A stretch of 64,000 nt of DNA. Source: UBA1672 sp965263215 (GTDB taxonomy: Bacteria > Pseudomonadota > Alphaproteobacteria > Micavibrionales > Micavibrionaceae). Shown in pieces: positions 54,115 through 63,674 of this stretch. Below the pieces are notes generated by a model that saw nothing but the letters and a program-made list of their open reading frames with translations, made no database searches and was not told where the DNA came from. A program made the translations under genes and the position numbers. The DNA is taken from the NCBI GenBank assembly GCA_965263215.1, contig OZ253663.1:2046001-2110000 (forward strand), given 5' to 3'. Positions within the stretch are counted from its first letter, which is position 1; every line of letters starts with the position of its first letter.

Positions 54115-56457
54115 ATGGGAAGTTCTCCTTCAGGCATAGACACAACGAAAACGAATACAAACGATATACACAATCAGGGTATGTCGCGCGAAGACGCATA
54201 TAAACTTGGCGTTAGGGAAGTCTATACTGATCATCCGACAATCTTTGTAGACCCTGACAAAATCAGAAACAGAGCGCCGGGCCCACCCGGAAAAGGCTTT
54301 CGCAGCAGGTCAGCAGCGACAGAACGATCATTTGAAAGACAAATGGAGAGACAGTCCGAAGGTTCCACGGAAGCACTTAGAGAAAAATTTGAAGATTATG
54401 AGGGTGAAGATGTTTCAACACTCGAAATGGCACGCGCGTTCAAAAAGCAAGATCCCGCAGCTCTCTCCGACTTAGATGTTCACGGCCACGAGCATGGCAT
54501 TGCTGTTGTTCCACGCCACTCTATCGATTCAAAGAGAGAGATCACAAATATCTTCACAGATCATTTTGATCGTAGCGTCCGACGAGATATCTATGACAAT
54601 ATGCCGGGCACAAATCATGATTGGATGCGTTTAATCGGAAATCATGAAGGTGTCCACCTGACAAAGGATACGGATACCGACACGAATTTAGAAACAATGA
54701 TTGAAGAGGTCAGAGCCGACCGAATTGCCGTCCAAATGGCCAAAGACCGCGGCCAAGACGATATTGCTCTCGCATTTAAAGACCTCAGAGCGTTAGCCGG
54801 TAGTGTCGACCCGACACATTCGAGTGCCCCTCTGACCAATTCAAACGATCCTGTTACCGACATGCATCTTAAGACTGCGTGGTCATTCCGACGAAAAACA
54901 GACGAAGCCGTTGATGACAACTTTAACTGGGATAATTACGGCGGCAGCGCAGAAACACCGGAAGAACTTTTGAAAGAAAATCCGCGTGCCTACTTTGCAA
55001 CTGCGCAAAAAACATTGGATGAGCTAGAAGCCAAGGTCGTGAGCGACTACGAAGCAGACCCGTCACTCGACAACCAAAGGGCTGTGTTCGAAGCTCAACT
55101 TATGATCGGCTATCAAAAGAATTTTGAGGATGCTTACAGGCGCCGCGTTCTGGGTGAGGATGTCCCGGAAAGAGCGCCGATACAGCTCTTCTCCCAAGAA
55201 GCAGAAGATGGATATTTGGCAAGCCGAGAAGACCATGCGCGCATATTAGACGCAGAAGCACAAATCGGCAAAATCGGTTATCAAGATGAAGAATTTTTCG
55301 CTGGCGATCTTCTAATGAACTATGACTGGTCATCACATCCCGGCGGCGCAGAAAGTCCATTAGATTTAGAATACGCCGAACGAGTAGACCTTGCATTGGA
55401 GATTATGGAAGGCAAAAAAGCCGAAGTATTGGAAGAATTTGAGAACACCCCCTCTCTCGATACGCTTAGACGCGTCATGACACTTGAAAAAGCAATGAAT
55501 ATTGCGGCATTAGAAAAAGCACAAATTGAAGCAATTCAGAATAATACAGAATTCCCGATGAAGATGGAGCCGCCCATCCGCCTAATCTCCGAAAGCGATA
55601 AAGAGGCCGCCCTTCTCGCCCACGCCAATGAACAAGACCGCTTGGCCGCCATCGAATTTGAAATTGGCGATGCCAGTTACGATCATTATCTGCAAACCAG
55701 AGCAGGATACACAGAAGATCAGGTTTTTGAAGGGTATGACTGGGATGCCTATGAGGGTGAAGCCACAAACCCCGTCGAACTGTATCAGGAAAACCCCGAA
55801 GCATACCGACAGCATGAAATCGCATATCTTGAAAATATGAAACAAGAGGCACTGGATGCGTATAACGAAGATCCATCCTATGAAAATACAGGTAAATTAT
55901 TAGAAGCACAGCATATTATCGGCGATGTTTATGATGCGATAAACGTAGAACGTACGGCTGAGGGCTTAATTCCTCCCTTTGCACTTCTGGACATATCAGA
56001 ATTCGTTCCGGAAGACGTCAAGGTCGAATATTACCGCGAGCGCATGGCCAGAGAACAAGCCGCCGAAATGAAGACAGATGCAGATCAAGCCGCCGAACAA
56101 GAGCTTGAAGATGCACCGAACAATGAACCTTCGGGCAAGAATAATGACAACAACAACGGTGATCAGAACAATCTTTTATCAAACGATGCTGATAAGGGGT
56201 ATGAACAAGGTGTTGACGGCACGGCATACACAACCGAAGTCGCAATGGAAGCCGCCGGAGAGCCGAACGTAGACTTCGAAAACGGCGTCAGCGTCGGAGA
56301 TAAACCAATCACTGAATTTTTTGGCCAAAATGCCTCTCCTGAATCAAGTGATGTTACCGTTGTTCATGCCACATCCCCTGATGTTGATATCGCGCCTGAA
56401 GTGGCCGCATTAGCGCAAGAAACGGAAAATACGCAGAGCTTCCGAACGCTCGGTTAA
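54115..56457 (+). CDS. HExxH protein with three 135-residue repeats
   Basis: 780 residues, no signal peptide. A gluzincin-like site is visible: HEGVH at H177-H181 and EEVRADR about 20 residues on (E197/E198, D202). Residues 269-628 contain three repeat units with a period of about 135. Each begins [NY]-[YW]-D-[WN]-x-[SAN]-[YH]-x-G-x-[AS]-[EN]-[STP]-P and ends in a [PL]-I-x-[LA]-[FIL]-[LDS] strand, joined by similar helical linkers. The C-terminal 130 residues are Asn/Asp-rich and low-complexity. Acts with the adjacent lipoprotein, by position. Unknown family; possible secreted peptidase or effector. Confidence 0.72.
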   Translation: MGSSPSGIDTTKTNTNDIHNQGMSREDAYKLGVREVYTDHPTIFVDPDKIRNRAPGPPGKGFRSRSAATERSFERQMERQSEGSTEALREKFEDYEGEDVSTLEMARAFKKQDPAALSDLDVHGHEHGIAVVPRHSIDSKREITNIFTDHFDRSVRRDIYDNMPGTNHDWMRLIGNHEGVHLTKDTDTDTNLETMIEEVRADRIAVQMAKDRGQDDIALAFKDLRALAGSVDPTHSSAPLTNSNDPVTDMHLKTAWSFRRKTDEAVDDNFNWDNYGGSAETPEELLKENPRAYFATAQKTLDELEAKVVSDYEADPSLDNQRAVFEAQLMIGYQKNFEDAYRRRVLGEDVPERAPIQLFSQEAEDGYLASREDHARILDAEAQIGKIGYQDEEFFAGDLLMNYDWSSHPGGAESPLDLEYAERVDLALEIMEGKKAEVLEEFENTPSLDTLRRVMTLEKAMNIAALEKAQIEAIQNNTEFPMKMEPPIRLISESDKEAALLAHANEQDRLAAIEFEIGDASYDHYLQTRAGYTEDQVFEGYDWDAYEGEATNPVELYQENPEAYRQHEIAYLENMKQEALDAYNEDPSYENTGKLLEAQHIIGDVYDAINVERTAEGLIPPFALLDISEFVPEDVKVEYYRERMAREQAAEMKTDADQAAEQELEDAPNNEPSGKNNDNNNGDQNNLLSNDADKGYEQGVDGTAYTTEVAMEAAGEPNVDFENGVSVGDKPITEFFGQNASPESSDVTVVHATSPDVDIAPEVAALAQETENTQSFRTLG

Positions 56458-56566
56458 AATAACGCGTTAAAAATTCAAGTAAATTTGATCAATCCGCAAG
56501 TTAAGTCTGGACAGTTTTGCCCCAGTCTTTTATAAGCTTTATACCCTTTTCATGAGGTTCCCCGTT

Positions 56567-56641
56567 GCCCGGGTAGCTCAGGGGTAGAGCAAGGGATTGA
56601 AAATCCCTGTGTCGGCAGTTCGATTCTGCCCCCGGGCACCA
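56567..56641 (+). tRNA. tRNA-Phe (GAA)
   Basis: 75 nt with encoded CCA. Acceptor GCCCGGG / CCCGGGC is fully paired, anticodon loop TTGAAAA reads GAA, and the T-loop is TTCGATT. Standalone gene. Confidence 0.97.
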
Positions 56642-56695
56642 TTTATTCTTTCAAACAATAAAAAGATGCTTTTCTTTTATCGCATGCCCCATACA

Positions 56696-57130
56696 TTAGG
56701 CTGTATCTGAAAACATATCCTTTACTTTAGCAGATGAAAGATATGCCATTGCCCAAAAGTTTAAAATATAGAGCACAATAGTAACTGTAGCGTATGGGAG
56801 GGCTTGGTATCCATTACTCCAATTAAAAGGAAGTGTAATGAGGAATCCGACCGCAACGAAAGTATCCTTTAGATCAATAAACACCGCCAGTATGAGTAAA
56901 TAATAAATTGCAATTTTACGAATAATATTCACCCTAAGGTATAAGCCATAAGCTAAGGTTGCTCCTGTAATAATATCCAGAATAAATGCGACAAGATATA
57001 TAGCATCATCTTTCTCAGGGCCGACGTAGAATGCATCGAAAATTGATATTATTGTGCTGATAGTAAAAAGCGTTATTATCACCCACAGTTTTTTTGGTGT
57101 ACCCAAGTAAATTGCTTTCATATTGGCCAT
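56696..57130 (-). CDS. Integral membrane protein (144 aa)
   Basis: Four predicted membrane spans. ATG at 57130 chosen; a GTG 6 bp further upstream is also possible. Contains DAFYVGPEKDD and RVNIIRKIAIYYL. Not recognised. Confidence 0.65.
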   Translation of the reverse strand: MANMKAIYLGTPKKLWVIITLFTISTIISIFDAFYVGPEKDDAIYLVAFILDIITGATLAYGLYLRVNIIRKIAIYYLLILAVFIDLKDTFVAVGFLITLPFNWSNGYQALPYATVTIVLYILNFWAMAYLSSAKVKDMFSDTA

Positions 57131-57236
57131 TATCACCTACATCCTGACTTGATCGTTGAATAATAATATCAAAGAGATTGCGCCTTCTACTAACAATTCT
57201 ATTTTACAACTAACAAAAACCACTTCTTTGGTCTTT

Positions 57237-57764
57237 TCAAACCACCACAAGTGTCGGGCTTTCATCTCTGTCCAGATAGGCTTCCATACGGCGAGAGAAA
57301 TCACGAAGAAAGATATTCCCAACCTCATTGAGCACAAAAGAAACGCCGTCATCAATGGTGGTTTCTATCGGGGCGTCATACGACGCGGCGTGAAATTTTT
57401 GAATATGTGTTTTGGCATCTTCGGGCATAGCGCGATCAAAGCGCGTTGCAGAATCCTTCACCGAATCTGCAAAATTATCGGGGAAATTCTCAGGCTCATC
57501 CATTGCGCAAGACGCCGCCAAGAAAAGGAGCATATCGCCTGATTTCAACTTTGATGCTTCTAACGACCTGTTTAAAGGCGTTCTGGCACTGACATCGTAA
57601 TCATCAACATATTGCCCAACGACCGATTCCTGCGCCTTATAGGTGGCCTGAACGGATTCATCTAAAATCGTGGTAATACTCGCCATTGCCTCGCGCACAT
57701 GCTTTGGCTGCGCATCCAAATTATCCAGAAAATCCTGCACTTCATCAAATGGGTTGTCTTTCAT
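57237..57764 (-). CDS. Hypothetical protein (175 aa)
   Basis: Soluble, acidic and helical, no motif recognised. It has one Cys. ATG at 57764; divergent from the adhesin gene with a 263-bp shared upstream region. Confidence 0.65.
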   Translation of the reverse strand: MKDNPFDEVQDFLDNLDAQPKHVREAMASITTILDESVQATYKAQESVVGQYVDDYDVSARTPLNRSLEASKLKSGDMLLFLAASCAMDEPENFPDNFADSVKDSATRFDRAMPEDAKTHIQKFHAASYDAPIETTIDDGVSFVLNEVGNIFLRDFSRRMEAYLDRDESPTLVVV

Positions 57765-57944
57765 AACTTATCCCTCATTTTTCCAATCACGTCCCTAATA
57801 CCATATATCATAATGTCATCTTTTATTACAAAACAGTTAGATGCATAATTCCGCCCCTGCCTTATACAAGTTCATAAAATATATATAAAATTTTATCCAA
57901 TTCTTACGAGATATTAACACTTCTCATACTAAAATTAAGGATAT

Positions 57945-57964
57945 CCCAGTGTTTCTGGGGTTTT
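57945..57964 (+). promoter_or_regulatory. Hairpin in the adhesin gene leader
   Basis: CCCAG-TGTTT-CTGGG followed by GTTTT, 65 bp upstream of the ATG. It has terminator form but no upstream plus-strand gene, so it may be an attenuator or leader structure. Confidence 0.4.
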
Positions 57965-58028
57965 AGCGTATTAATAAATACGAAAAAGATTAAAAATAGT
58001 TTCACCGAATTAGTGTGGGGACACCAAA

Positions 58029-60542
58029 ATGGCATATAAAGTATTCGATAATCTATCAGAAGGCACCGTAACAAATACGGACTCTTCGACGCAAAAGATA
58101 ATCCTTGATAGTGATGGACAAACGCGGGTTGATCTTCCTGATGCTTCATACGTGTCGGACGCGAACATGACGCGCGACGGTATGGATTTGGTTTTGGAAA
58201 CACCGGAAGGCACAGTTGTCGTCGAAGGATATTTCGCCGCCGAGCCAACGCCACATCTTGTATCCCCCGATGGCACGAGCCTTACACCAAATCTGGTTGA
58301 ATCATTCATACGCGGCGATAGTGAATATGCCAATCTCGGCAGCGTAACGGATGCCTCCCCCGTTGGTGCAATTCAGGAAATTTCAGGTGAAGCCACAGTA
58401 ACCCGCCTTGACGGTACAGTCGAAGTTGCGGGCATCGGTACGCCAATTTACCAAGGTGATGTTGTTGAAACGAATGAAGAAGGCGCGGTGAACATTATGT
58501 TTATCGACCAAACCACATTCGCAGTATCCGAAGATGCACGCCTTGCGATTGATGAATATGTATTTGATCCCGCCACGCAGTCGGGCACAACGAACTTTTC
58601 CGTGTTGAAAGGTGTGTTTGTATTTACATCAGGCCTCATCGGACGCGAAGACCCTGACGATGTTATGATTGAGACCCCATCAGGTTCGATCGGTATTCGC
58701 GGAACAATCATTGCAGGTGATGTTGATGCGGGCGAGATTACCGTGATTGAGGGCGCGATTGTGCTCTATGACTTTGCGGGCAATACGCTCACGCTGTCTA
58801 ATCAGTACGAAACGGCGAAGTTCAACCTCACTGATAATACGATTGATCACGTTGGTGAGTTAGAAGCCACTGAGGTTTCTGCAAAATTCATGAGCGTATC
58901 GACCGTTGCGGCTGATCTGTTCTCTACGATTGAAGATTCTGCAGCAGAACAACAAGATAACCAAGCACCTGAAACACAAGACACAGGTGCAGATGGCGAT
59001 AAAGACGCCAGCGCCGACACAGGTGATGGCAATACCGAAACGGCATCCTTGGATGATGATATTATCACCAGTGATGACATCACAGGATCAGATTTGGATA
59101 ATGCGGATGATACCGCTGAAGATGTTGTCGAGGCAACTGATGATGACGGCGATAGCGGCGAAACAACCGAAGCCGGATCAGGGGAAACAGGCGGAACAGA
59201 GCCCCCACCCGAACCAGAACCAGAAGTACCGTTCAATATTACAATAGACAGCCTGAACTTCACAGAAAACGTGAACGGGTCTGCGGTGGCGCGTGTCACA
59301 GGTAACAACACGGATATGACCAACTTGGTACTTGCCGGCACATCGGCCAACTACTATGAATTTATCCGCGAAAGCGATAACAGCTTCCTGATCAGCCTAA
59401 AGCCTGGCGTTTCACTGGATGCGGAAGATCCATATAGCCTGTACATCACGGCCAGCAACGAAAGCGGTGCGGCCACAGTAACACAAGCGATTGGCCTTGA
59501 TGTGACAAATGTAGACGAAGCCATTACTTATGAAGGCATCGCACCAAATGCGGCAGGCGTAGATAATTACTTTAGCGGATCAGAAAACACCGTTCTGACC
59601 TATGACCTATCACAGGAATTCCACGACCCTGAGGGGCAAATCACATCCTACAGCTTTGTTGGCGCAGACCCGTCGCACGCTGATTTGGCGAGTGTTTCTC
59701 TCGTCGACGGCATTTTGACACTAACGCTGGATGGTACTATTACTGCCGATGATACATTTGGCTTTGATGTGCGCGCGGATACAGGCAGCGGCTTTATTGA
59801 CCAAACATTCACATTCAATATTTACGGTGCGACAACAGGTGTGCCTGTTCTGGTGACAAACAACCAGACTTATTCAGGCAATGCCGCCTTGATCACGGTT
59901 GCAGCCAACAATGCCGAAGTGTTTTCTAATGTAGACGATAGCGAGAATACCGTCCTGCTTTCCGGTAACAACGCCTATATTCATACAGGTGGTGGTGACG
60001 ATACGATCACAATTAATGCAGGATCACAAAATTACCATGCTTATGGTGATAGTGGCGATGATACATTCAACATATCTCATGCGCGTGGTAAATCGTATGG
60101 TGGTGATGGTGATGATTTGTTCATCGTTACCACAAACACCGTAGCGGGAGATTTAGAAAGCCTTGGTGCGAATGTTGCCATTAACGGCGGCGCAGGAAAT
60201 GATGTTCTCGCTTACGGCGTTCTGACATCAGGCAATATTGACCTGACTGCTATCAATCCCGGTTTCATAGAAAACATCGAAGCCGTCAGCTTCAAAGGTA
60301 TAACGGCACATACAGTTAGTCTGGATTACAACAGCGTTATCAATATGACAGATGATGATAATGTTCTGGTCTTGGCCTTAGATGGAACCGACACTTTGAA
60401 TTTCACAAATTCATCAGGCAACAATTTTGTACAGGCACAAAATACGGCAAACATCGATGGTGAAAATTACAATGTATTTTCAGATGGCACCATCACCATA
60501 CTTGTCGACACCGATGCCGGTGCAGTTAACGGAATAATTTAA
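58029..60542 (+). CDS. Type I secreted adhesin with FecR and RTX domains
   Basis: 837 residues. The N-terminus (about 10-70, LVLETPEGTVVVEGYF) resembles the BapA-prefix domain of large type I adhesins. A FecR-type domain follows (about 115-240; GEATVTRLDGTVEVAGIG, SIGIRGTIIAGDV), then an Asp/Glu/Thr linker ending PPPEPEPEVP, cadherin-like beta repeats (about 405-600), and Ca-binding RTX nonapeptides near 655-700 (GGGDDTITI, GDSGDDTFN, GGDGDDLFI). The C-terminus is the expected secretion signal region. No ABC exporter is in the window. Confidence 0.85.
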   Translation: MAYKVFDNLSEGTVTNTDSSTQKIILDSDGQTRVDLPDASYVSDANMTRDGMDLVLETPEGTVVVEGYFAAEPTPHLVSPDGTSLTPNLVESFIRGDSEYANLGSVTDASPVGAIQEISGEATVTRLDGTVEVAGIGTPIYQGDVVETNEEGAVNIMFIDQTTFAVSEDARLAIDEYVFDPATQSGTTNFSVLKGVFVFTSGLIGREDPDDVMIETPSGSIGIRGTIIAGDVDAGEITVIEGAIVLYDFAGNTLTLSNQYETAKFNLTDNTIDHVGELEATEVSAKFMSVSTVAADLFSTIEDSAAEQQDNQAPETQDTGADGDKDASADTGDGNTETASLDDDIITSDDITGSDLDNADDTAEDVVEATDDDGDSGETTEAGSGETGGTEPPPEPEPEVPFNITIDSLNFTENVNGSAVARVTGNNTDMTNLVLAGTSANYYEFIRESDNSFLISLKPGVSLDAEDPYSLYITASNESGAATVTQAIGLDVTNVDEAITYEGIAPNAAGVDNYFSGSENTVLTYDLSQEFHDPEGQITSYSFVGADPSHADLASVSLVDGILTLTLDGTITADDTFGFDVRADTGSGFIDQTFTFNIYGATTGVPVLVTNNQTYSGNAALITVAANNAEVFSNVDDSENTVLLSGNNAYIHTGGGDDTITINAGSQNYHAYGDSGDDTFNISHARGKSYGGDGDDLFIVTTNTVAGDLESLGANVAINGGAGNDVLAYGVLTSGNIDLTAINPGFIENIEAVSFKGITAHTVSLDYNSVINMTDDDNVLVLALDGTDTLNFTNSSGNNFVQAQNTANIDGENYNVFSDGTITILVDTDAGAVNGII

Positions 60543-60572
60543 AATTATCAGAAAAAATGTACGTGTGGGCAA

Positions 60573-60610
60573 GGCTGTGAGTAAAAATCTAATATGATTT
60601 TTCCACAGCC
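60573..60610. terminator. Bidirectional terminator between the adhesin and glpK
   Basis: Nested inverted repeat: outer GGCTGTG / CACAGCC and inner AAAAATC / GATTTTT with a TAATAT loop. It lies in the convergent gap and runs into the last codons of glpK. Confidence 0.6.
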
Positions 60611-62067
60611 CTTTTCCATGCCGCATATTTTTTATCCATAGCCTTATTATCTGCCTGAGGGGTGAAAATTTTATCCGCACTCCATCGTGATGCAGCATCA
60701 TCCAAATCATCAAACACACCTGCCTGAACCCCCGCCAAGCAGGCCGCGCCCCATGCGGTACTCTCCGCGACTTTTGGTCTTTCAATCGACGCATCCAGTA
60801 CATCAGCAAGGAATTGACACATCAAATTATTCGCCACCAAACCGCCATCCACGCGGAGTTTGGCAATTTTCTGGCCACTGTCATTATGCATGGCCTCCAG
60901 TAAATCACGTGTTTGATATCCCTGTGCCTCTAACGCGGCGCGCACAATATGGGCCTGCTTTGTATCTCTGTTCAGTCCCGTGATAATACCCCGTGCCTCC
61001 GGTCGCCAATGTGGCGCCCCAAGCCCCGTAAAGGCGGGAACAAAGAAAACGCCGCCCGCATCATCAACAGTATCCGCCACCGCTTGGCTCTCTTTTGCAT
61101 CATCGAAGAAGCCCATATTATCACGCAAAAACTGTATCGCTGTGCCCGCATTAAAGATTGAGCCTTCCAGAACATAGGTCAGCTTACCATCAATATTATA
61201 CCCGATGGTCGTCAGAAGTTTATGCGTGGATTGTGTCGGCACATCCCCCGTATTGAGAAGCGCAAAACACCCCGTACCATAGGTCGACTTCACCATACCC
61301 GCCTTCAAACACCCCTGCCCGATCAGCGCGGACTGTTGATCACCGGCCATGCCGCCAATGGTCAAAGAATCATCGATTATGTCCGAATCGATTCGGCCGT
61401 AATCAGATATATTGCTGCACACCTCCGGCATCATGGAAATTGGTATCGAAAATAGTTTCAGAAGATCTTTATCCCAATTTTGACCAATTATATTATACAA
61501 CATCGTTCGTGACGCATTGGTCGAATCAGTTGCATGTACTGTGCGTCCGGTTAAATGCCAAAGCAAATAACAATCCACCGTGCCAAACAATAAATCACCA
61601 TTCTCGGCGCGGGTGCGCGCACCATCAACATTATCCAAAATCCATTTTATTTTTGTTGCGGAAAAATACGGATCAAGAAGAAGACCTGTTTTTTCACGCA
61701 CCATATCTTCCACGCCATCACCTTTTAGGCTTGCACAAAAATCAGACGTACGCCGATCTTGCCAAACAATGGCATTATAAACAGGTGCACCTGTTTTGCG
61801 ATCCCATACGATTGTGGTTTCACGTTGATTGGTGATACCAACGCCCGCAATATCTTTAATACACACCTTACTATCCGTAATAACTTTACGCACAGCCCAT
61901 ACAGTGTCATCCACAATGTCCTGTGGATTTTGTTCAACCCACCCATCTTGTGGGTAACTGAGTTTTAGTTCCTTTTGTGCAAGCGCGTGAACAGCTCCGT
62001 CAAGGGTGAATAAAATGGCGCGCGAACTGCTTGTACCTTGATCAATAGAGAGGATGAATTTACTCAT
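60589..62067 (-). CDS. glpK: Glycerol kinase
   Basis: 492 residues, normal length. FGGY family: LSIDQGTSSSRAILF at the start, the DQQSALIGQGC loop, and the late SVxWGAAxLAG-like segment (STAWGAACLAG). Makes glycerol 3-phosphate for the dehydrogenase encoded just upstream. ATG at 62067 with AAAGGA 9 bp before. Confidence 0.97.
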   Translation of the reverse strand: MSKFILSIDQGTSSSRAILFTLDGAVHALAQKELKLSYPQDGWVEQNPQDIVDDTVWAVRKVITDSKVCIKDIAGVGITNQRETTIVWDRKTGAPVYNAIVWQDRRTSDFCASLKGDGVEDMVREKTGLLLDPYFSATKIKWILDNVDGARTRAENGDLLFGTVDCYLLWHLTGRTVHATDSTNASRTMLYNIIGQNWDKDLLKLFSIPISMMPEVCSNISDYGRIDSDIIDDSLTIGGMAGDQQSALIGQGCLKAGMVKSTYGTGCFALLNTGDVPTQSTHKLLTTIGYNIDGKLTYVLEGSIFNAGTAIQFLRDNMGFFDDAKESQAVADTVDDAGGVFFVPAFTGLGAPHWRPEARGIITGLNRDTKQAHIVRAALEAQGYQTRDLLEAMHNDSGQKIAKLRVDGGLVANNLMCQFLADVLDASIERPKVAESTAWGAACLAGVQAGVFDDLDDAASRWSADKIFTPQADNKAMDKKYAAWKRAVEKSY

Positions 62068-62097
62068 GATAAATGTCCTTTGAAGGATGAGATGGTT

Positions 62098-63603
62098 TTA
62101 TGCTGCGGATGAAAACGACGCTTCTATATTGGCGATGGTGTCCTCGGATATCTCCAGCGCGAGTTTAGATCGGCGCCAGATAATATCTTCGGCGGATGTT
62201 ACCCATTCATAATTTTTCAAATAATCAATTTCCGCCTGATACACATCATCACCGTAATGCTTCCCCAAATCCTCCACCGCATTTTTATTGTGCAGAAAAT
62301 AATCCATGTGTGATCCATACGCACAAGCATAGCGATATCGGAGAGTCTCAGGCAGCCACGGATATTCCTTCTCCTGATGCGCGCAGAATCCATCAAAATC
62401 AAGCTTTCCGAAATCACCACCCGCCAAGGGCTCACGGTCAGTCCAGCCTTCATTCAAACGCCCCGACAGCCCCATCAACGTATCGACAACATCTTCGGAT
62501 ACGGCGCGGTATGTGGTGAGTTTCCCCCCGAAAAGCGAAAGCAACGGTGCCTCATAACGGCCGTGATGATAAATTAAATGCTCACGCGTGACCTTGGATG
62601 CGTTTTCGGTGCCGTCATCCAACAACGGACGCACGCCACTGAACGTAAAGATCACATCTGATTTATTGATTTTTTGATCGAAATTTTGATTATACGCCTT
62701 ACAGAGGTAATTCATTTCTGCCTCCGATATACGGGCATCACGCGGATCACCATCGTAATCCTCCTCCGTTGTGCCAACCATTGTGTATTTGCCTTCATAC
62801 GGCGTCACGAAAACAATACGTCCATCAGGCTGTTGCAAGACATAAGCCTGATCACCCTCATACTGGCGCGGCAGAATAATATGGCTGCCCTTAACCAAAC
62901 GCACAGACGGCAAATCAGGATCATTGCCATCCAGACCAATCGCGCTTAGAAACTGCCCCACCCAAGGCCCCGTCGCATTGACCACCATTGATGCACTGAT
63001 CGTAATGCTGTCACTCGAATTAACGTCTTTTAAGCTGACGCGCCATTTCCCGTCATGAATATCCAAATGATCACATTTGGTATAATTCAAAATTTTCGCG
63101 CCGCGCGCCGCCGCATCAACGGCATTCATAACAACCAGGCGTGTATCATCGGCCTGACAGTCCATATACACAAAGCCATTATCATGCTTTTTGTCCAAAG
63201 GTTGCCCCAGCGGATCTTGCGTAAAATTAACCATCCTTGAATCCGGTAAAGATTTCTTACCGCCAAGGCGATCGTAAATCCATAAGCCCAACTTCAACAA
63301 CCACTTCGGCCTGCGCTGATCATCCAGCGGGATAACGCACGCGACCGGCCAGATAAGATGTTGCGCATTTTTATAAAGAATTTCACGCTCTTTCAATGCC
63401 TTACGGACAAGAGAAAATTCGCGGTGTTCCAAATACCGTATGCCACCATGAATAAGTTTTGAACTGGCGGAGGATGTCGCGCCGGCGATGTCTTGTGCCT
63501 CTACCAACAGAACGGACAAGCCACGCCCCGCGGCATCTCTCGCGATGCCTGCGCCGTTTATCCCACCACCAATGACACATAAATCGTAATGAACGTCTTC
63601 CAT
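62098..63603 (-). CDS. glpD: Aerobic glycerol-3-phosphate dehydrogenase
   Basis: 501 residues from the ATG at 63603. FAD-binding start DLCVIGGGINGAGIARDAAG and the SSKLIHGGIRYLEHREFSLV motif are diagnostic; GKLTTYRAVSE near 385 is also typical. Membrane-associated enzyme feeding electrons to quinone. Forms an operon with glpK, 30 bp apart. No transporter or regulator gene is present. Confidence 0.96.
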   Translation of the reverse strand: MEDVHYDLCVIGGGINGAGIARDAAGRGLSVLLVEAQDIAGATSSASSKLIHGGIRYLEHREFSLVRKALKEREILYKNAQHLIWPVACVIPLDDQRRPKWLLKLGLWIYDRLGGKKSLPDSRMVNFTQDPLGQPLDKKHDNGFVYMDCQADDTRLVVMNAVDAAARGAKILNYTKCDHLDIHDGKWRVSLKDVNSSDSITISASMVVNATGPWVGQFLSAIGLDGNDPDLPSVRLVKGSHIILPRQYEGDQAYVLQQPDGRIVFVTPYEGKYTMVGTTEEDYDGDPRDARISEAEMNYLCKAYNQNFDQKINKSDVIFTFSGVRPLLDDGTENASKVTREHLIYHHGRYEAPLLSLFGGKLTTYRAVSEDVVDTLMGLSGRLNEGWTDREPLAGGDFGKLDFDGFCAHQEKEYPWLPETLRYRYACAYGSHMDYFLHNKNAVEDLGKHYGDDVYQAEIDYLKNYEWVTSAEDIIWRRSKLALEISEDTIANIEASFSSAA

Positions 63604-63674
63604 CTTATCCACAAGGATACAGCAAGTTATGCACATTGAAAAGGTGCGCTTACACATTATTACAATTAGGAAAA

